Below, piece after piece: positions 13,078-16,712 of a stretch of DNA of 16,712 bases. Location of the stretch: positions 1-16,712 of the forward strand of contig CBFGRU010000036.1 of assembly GCA_965651255.1 (NCBI GenBank), written 5' to 3'. A model generated the notes under the pieces. The model worked only from the letters and a program-made list of their open reading frames with translations. It was not told where the DNA came from and did no database searches. The position numbers and the translations under genes were made by a program. Position 1 is the stretch's first letter. The number at the start of each line of letters is the position of its first letter. This DNA is from CBFGRU01 sp965651255. Its GTDB lineage: Bacteria; Planctomycetota; Phycisphaerae; Phycisphaerales; SM1A02.

Positions 13078-15525
13078 TCACTCGCCTTCCACGCGCCACT
13101 CAAGCACGCCGCCGGAGTATCGACCCTGCAGCGTCATCTCGATCCGTAATGCCGCCGTCGAGATTGGCGTGAACTCGACCCGGTTGTACTGATCGCGTGC
13201 GGTTCCATATCCGTTGGTCGTCGTCTCCACCGGTCGCCACGAATCCCCATCACGGTAGAGCAGCCGCCACGACTCGGGCACCCGGCACTCACCACGCCCC
13301 GTATCGTCAAACCAATAGACCTCAACCGCCTTCACTGTCGTGGACTGAACGAGATCAAGCTGAACCCATTCACTCGTGCCCTTGCGCGGCCAGAACGTGT
13401 GGCGAGGAACCGAATGATCGTTGGAGTTGGCCGGCTCGAGCTGATCGTTGATTGCGTCCACCGTATCCATCTGAAACGTGTGGCTGGCCCGCGGTGTGGC
13501 GCGGCTGGCGATCGTCGGCGGCGGCACAACTTCCGTCAACTCCGCGCTGGTCGGCAGCCAGACTGCCATCTCGCTCGCGGCGCGATGATCCCATGCGTAA
13601 TAGGGAATGAATTGCACCGGCCGATGCTCGGTCAGAATCTCCCCATCATCCTCATGCTGCACCAGTGCGCTCACGGTTCCGCGCAAGGCAGTGATGCCGC
13701 CCAGCAACTGCGGCTCATGCATCGGTGTGAACTCCGGCGACTCCGGCATCCAGATGTTGCGGACATGTCCACCTGAATCAACGCCTTCGAGGCAGTAGAC
13801 CAGCGGGCCGCGTTCGATTGCAATGCGCCCCTGATTGGCTTCGACGAGGTGGTGCGATTCAACCGTTCGCACCGGCATCGGAAGGGAAAGCTTGATGACA
13901 TCTCCGCGGCGCCACGTTCGGCGGATGACCGCGTACCCGCGTTCGAGCGCTTCAAGCCCGACTGGTGCGCCGTTAACGACCAGCCGCACTGGCTCGGCCT
14001 CTTCGTTTCGATAGGTATAGAGGTCGCCGGGGGAAGGATCGCCCTGCGCCCAGCCGGGGATGCGCACGTTGACGGCGAACTCCCGCGCCTCGTCGGGTGA
14101 GATGATGATCTCAACTTCACCTGACCAGGGATACTCCGTGATCTGGCGAACCTTGACCGGCGCGCCATTCAAATCGATCGACGCTTCGCCCTGCACAAAC
14201 AAGTTGACAAAGATGGCATCCGACGACTGCGCAAAGGCGTATCCGGGAATCGAAGGCATGAAACGCACCACGTTCACCGGACAACATGATGTTGAGAACC
14301 ACGGGCTGCGGTGATACGTGCCTCGACTGGCCAATGGATTCGGATAGAAGAACCGATCGCCCGAAAGAGAAACGCCCGACAGAAAGCCGTTGTACAGCGT
14401 TCGCTCGAGCACATCGATATACCGCGCATCGGCGTGCAGCAGGGCCATGCGGTGATTCCACATCGCATGCCCGATAGCAGCGCACGTCTCGTTGTAGGCG
14501 CTCGCGTTGGGTAATTCATACGGCTGGCCGAATGCTTCACCGTGCGAGGTGGCGCCGATGCCACCCGTGAGATACATCTTCTTCTCGACGGTGTGCGCCC
14601 ACAGATGATCGAGCGCTTCCAGCCACGACTCATTTCCGGTGCGGGCGGCTATATCCGCCATCGCGGTGTAGAGATACATCGCGCGAACGGCGTGCCCGAC
14701 CGGCTCGCGCTGCTCGGTGACGGGCAGATGATCCTGCGCGTAGGGGCCGTACAGTTCGTGCCGATCAGCGCGGCCGCGCTCCGCGACGAAGAACTCTGCG
14801 AGATGAAAGTATCGCTCTTCGCCCGTGATGTCCGCCAGCCGCACGAGCGCGATTTCAATCTCCTGGTGCCCGGGCGGATCTTTCAGGCCCGTTTCGCCGA
14901 ATGTCTGATCGATGTGATCCGCCAGGCGAATCGCGACTTCCAGCAGATTGCGCTTTCCCGTTGCCTGGTAGTGCGCAACCGCTGCTTCGATCAGATGCCC
15001 GGCACAGTACAGCTCGTGCTTGACGCGAATGTCCGTCCACTTCCGGTCGGGCGTGACCAGCGTGTGATAGGTGTTCAGATAGCCATCATCTTCCTGGGCA
15101 GCCGCGATCTTGGCGATCAACTCATCCAGATATGCATCCAGCTCAGGGTTTGGGTGTTGCGCGAGCGAATAGGCCGCCCCTTCGATGACTTTGTACACAT
15201 CGCTGTCGTTGTAGTAGATGCCTTCAAAGTCACCGGTCGTCAGGCCGCCCGCCTTTTCAAAGTTGGCAATGCGACCGGTCTCTTCACACTTCTGAAAGTC
15301 GTACGGAATCGTGACGCGCCGATTGGTCTCAATTCGCGGTCCCCAGAACTTGTCGGTAAACTTCACCGATGTAAATGGGACATATATCAATGGTTGCACT
15401 GCTCGATCCTCCTTCTCCTGGGCGAATGCCAACATGGGGATCGCTGCCAGTACAAGCATCGCTGCTGCACCAGATCGTGACCACATCTGTTTCGCAATGA
15501 GAGCATGTGAGAAAAGACGAACCAT
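13078..15525 (-). CDS. Exported GH127 family glycosidase, probable beta-L-arabinofuranosidase, with C-terminal discoidin-like domain
   Basis: This 815-residue enzyme has a signal peptide (residues 1-35, ending AFA before QEKED) and a GH127 catalytic region at about 45-600. Residues matching the Bifidobacterium HypBA1 site are all present with the same spacing: Glu330, Glu346 and Cys348 in YNETCA, and Cys414-Cys415 in TSCCPVN. In that family a zinc-bound Cys is the nucleophile. Residues about 700-815 look like a discoidin (F5/8 type C) domain, with WVQLDLVQSTTVKAVEVYWF and GYGTARDQYN, possibly for binding carbohydrate. AAAGGAG at 15538-15532 stands 6 nt before the ATG at 15525. The same frame is open further upstream into the binding-protein gene, but that extension lacks support. 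It should release L-arabinofuranose or a similar furanose outside the cytoplasm for the adjacent transporter. Confidence 0.92.
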   Translation of the reverse strand: MVRLFSHALIAKQMWSRSGAAAMLVLAAIPMLAFAQEKEDRAVQPLIYVPFTSVKFTDKFWGPRIETNRRVTIPYDFQKCEETGRIANFEKAGGLTTGDFEGIYYNDSDVYKVIEGAAYSLAQHPNPELDAYLDELIAKIAAAQEDDGYLNTYHTLVTPDRKWTDIRVKHELYCAGHLIEAAVAHYQATGKRNLLEVAIRLADHIDQTFGETGLKDPPGHQEIEIALVRLADITGEERYFHLAEFFVAERGRADRHELYGPYAQDHLPVTEQREPVGHAVRAMYLYTAMADIAARTGNESWLEALDHLWAHTVEKKMYLTGGIGATSHGEAFGQPYELPNASAYNETCAAIGHAMWNHRMALLHADARYIDVLERTLYNGFLSGVSLSGDRFFYPNPLASRGTYHRSPWFSTSCCPVNVVRFMPSIPGYAFAQSSDAIFVNLFVQGEASIDLNGAPVKVRQITEYPWSGEVEIIISPDEAREFAVNVRIPGWAQGDPSPGDLYTYRNEEAEPVRLVVNGAPVGLEALERGYAVIRRTWRRGDVIKLSLPMPVRTVESHHLVEANQGRIAIERGPLVYCLEGVDSGGHVRNIWMPESPEFTPMHEPQLLGGITALRGTVSALVQHEDDGEILTEHRPVQFIPYYAWDHRAASEMAVWLPTSAELTEVVPPPTIASRATPRASHTFQMDTVDAINDQLEPANSNDHSVPRHTFWPRKGTSEWVQLDLVQSTTVKAVEVYWFDDTGRGECRVPESWRLLYRDGDSWRPVETTTNGYGTARDQYNRVEFTPISTAALRIEMTLQGRYSGGVLEWRVEGE

Positions 15526-15531
15526 CAGGCA

Positions 15532-15538
15532 CTCCTTT
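15532..15538 (-). promoter_or_regulatory. Ribosome binding site that fixes the GH127 start
   Basis: AAAGGAG read on the minus strand is 6 nt from the ATG at 15525, directly before a typical signal peptide. It decides the start against a frame that is open for a further 114 codons upstream. Confidence 0.8.
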
Positions 15539-15583
15539 GCACAGCACGCTTCCTTCACCAACGGCGCGCTGTCGATCATCTGC

Positions 15584-16642
15584 TCAGTACTGCCGGGTGG
15601 GCAGGGCCGCCTCCGCCTCGGGCTGAGTGAACACTCGGTAAGGCACGACTGTTCGTGACTCGACCGACTCACCGGCCAGCAGGCGCTCGACTGCATCAAA
15701 TGCGAGCGGGCCGAGCAGCGGATTGCACTCGATCGTGCAGCCGAGTTTGCCGTTCGCGACTGATTCCACCGCATCACGAATGCCGTCGATCGAGACAACA
15801 TGAACATCAATTCCGGGTTTGAGGCCGGCCTCTTCAATGGCCTGGATTGCTCCCAGTGCCATGTCATCGTTGTGGGCGTACACGGCGGTGATGGCGCCGG
15901 GCGGTTCGGCCTTCAGGATCGTCTCCATGATGCGCTTGCCGTTTTCCCGTCGGAAGTCGCCATCCTGCGCGCGGATGATCCGCATGGTCGAATGCTGCGC
16001 GATGACTTCACGAAAGCCGCGTGAACGATCACTCGCCGGGTCACTTCCGGTGGTGCCAAGCAGTTCGACGATACTTGCCTCGCCCCCGGTGGTCTCGATG
16101 AGCCATTGTGCGGCCTGCCGGCCCTCTTCGACGAAGTCAGCGGCCACGAGCGTTGCATAGAGCGATGGGTCGGATGTTTCAATCCCTCGATCGACCAATA
16201 CGACCGGAATGCCCGCCTCCTTGATCTCGCGCAGCACGGGATCCCATCCCGTCTTCACGACCGGCGCAAGAATGATCGCATCAACATCCTGCGAAATGAA
16301 CGACCGCAACGACTGAATCTGACGCGCCTGATCGTTCGCTCCATCGGCAATGTTCAGATTGATGCCGCGCTGCTCTGCCTCGTTTCGAATCGACTCCGTT
16401 TCGGCGGTGCGCCAGGCGCTTTCCGCACCGATCTGCGAGAAACCGACCCGAATGGCCCGACCATCAACGTTGGCTGTCGTGGCGGACGACCCCTGACCAC
16501 CATCATTATTTGCGCGCGACTCCTGGTTGCTGCCGCCTCCCCCGCCGCAGCCCGTGAGGGCAAGAACGCTGGCAGCAATCACCAGACTCAGCGTGAACGT
16601 GGAAACAAACGAATGACGAATCGTGGTCACAGCGTGCATCAT
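15584..16642 (-). CDS. ytfQ: Substrate-binding lipoprotein of a furanose ABC transporter, YtfQ-like
   Basis: This protein of about 352 residues is a periplasmic-binding-protein type I (ribose/galactose class). It captures the sugar for the YtfR/YtfT/YjfF-like transporter. Strong YtfQ-type segments include VGFSQIGAESAWRTAE, LAPVVKTGWDPVL, VVLVDRGIE and AVYAHNDDMALGAIQAIEEAGL. E. coli YtfQ is known to favour furanose forms such as galactofuranose and arabinofuranose. The N-terminus is a lipoprotein signal (LALTGC, lipid Cys32) followed by a Gly run and a Ser/Asn/Gly-rich tether. GAGAGGA at 16654-16648 supports an ATG at 16642 or 16639. A start at 16690 is also in frame but overlaps a possible upstream gene end. 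It is the first complete gene of the cluster, 58 nt before the GH127 start. Confidence 0.93.
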   Translation of the reverse strand: MMHAVTTIRHSFVSTFTLSLVIAASVLALTGCGGGGGSNQESRANNDGGQGSSATTANVDGRAIRVGFSQIGAESAWRTAETESIRNEAEQRGINLNIADGANDQARQIQSLRSFISQDVDAIILAPVVKTGWDPVLREIKEAGIPVVLVDRGIETSDPSLYATLVAADFVEEGRQAAQWLIETTGGEASIVELLGTTGSDPASDRSRGFREVIAQHSTMRIIRAQDGDFRRENGKRIMETILKAEPPGAITAVYAHNDDMALGAIQAIEEAGLKPGIDVHVVSIDGIRDAVESVANGKLGCTIECNPLLGPLAFDAVERLLAGESVESRTVVPYRVFTQPEAEAALPTRQY

Positions 16643-16673
16643 GCATGTCCTCTCACCAGCTTGAACCACCAAC

Positions 16674-16712
16674 TTACCGCGCGGGCTCATGCATTTCGAT
16701 CAGCCCGAGATC
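16674..16712 (-). CDS. Possible C-terminal end of an upstream co-directional gene (partial)
   Basis: On the minus strand one frame is open from the right edge and ends in TAA at 16676-16674. It translates as DLGLIEMHEPAR, which reads like a normal protein end, and it stops 31 nt before the binding-protein ATG. If real, the operon begins beyond the window. Twelve residues are too few to name a family. Confidence 0.35.
   Translation of the reverse strand, partial: DLGLIEMHEPAR

Noticed and set aside
15526..15867. N-terminal extension of the GH127 frame by 114 codons
   Set aside because: It would overlap the binding-protein gene, is rich in Ser, Arg and Cys like a shadow frame, and would bury the clear signal peptide and ribosome binding site at 15525.
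1..16712. CRISPR arrays, insertion sequences, tRNA or rRNA genes
   Set aside because: I saw no regularly spaced repeats, transposase motifs, terminal inverted repeats or structured RNA genes by eye on either strand.

Overview
The window is a GC-rich bacterial chromosome segment with three blocks. The lipoprotein-type sugar-binding protein, exported glycosidase and NrfD-type membrane redox complex indicate a diderm or planctomycete-like bacterium. I cannot place the taxon from the sequence; a Planctomycetota/Phycisphaerae-like host is only a guess. All genes lie on the minus strand except the first two.

Block 1 (about 80-1830) is a compact type II restriction-modification system. It holds a controller (C) protein, a ScaI-family endonuclease that overlaps the controller gene by 11 bp, and a convergent beta-class methyltransferase (SPPY motif, probably N4-cytosine). 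The two large genes overlap tail to tail by 31 bp. A perfect-arm palindrome covers the putative methyltransferase -10 element. A concentric dyad overlaps the putative -35 of the controller gene. Together these suggest a classical C-protein circuit with activation of C/R and repression of M, and leaderless transcripts.

Block 2 (1969-4662) has an exported protein of unknown function and a response regulator with the order REC - HDOD - degenerate receiver. A gene-free stretch of about 505 bp (4663-5167) follows.

Block 3 (5168 to the right edge) is a run of seven tightly packed minus-strand genes. In transcription order they are a YtfQ-like lipoprotein furanose-binding protein, an exported GH127 beta-L-arabinofuranosidase with all catalytic and zinc residues present, a YtfR-like ATPase, YtfT-like and YjfF-like permeases, a 16Fe-16S ferredoxin/NrfD fusion, and a molybdopterin catalytic subunit. 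The first five form a coherent module: GH127 releases L-arabinofuranose (or a similar furanose) outside the cytoplasm, and a furanose-type ABC transporter imports it. The last two encode a membrane-bound molybdenum oxidoreductase of the CISM family. Its catalytic subunit has no Tat signal, so it probably faces the cytoplasm and works on the quinone pool. The redox pair starts only 21 nt after the last permease gene, so the seven genes may form one operon. That link between furanose uptake and a molybdoenzyme of unknown substrate is the most unusual feature of the window. The end of another co-directional gene may be present at the right edge.
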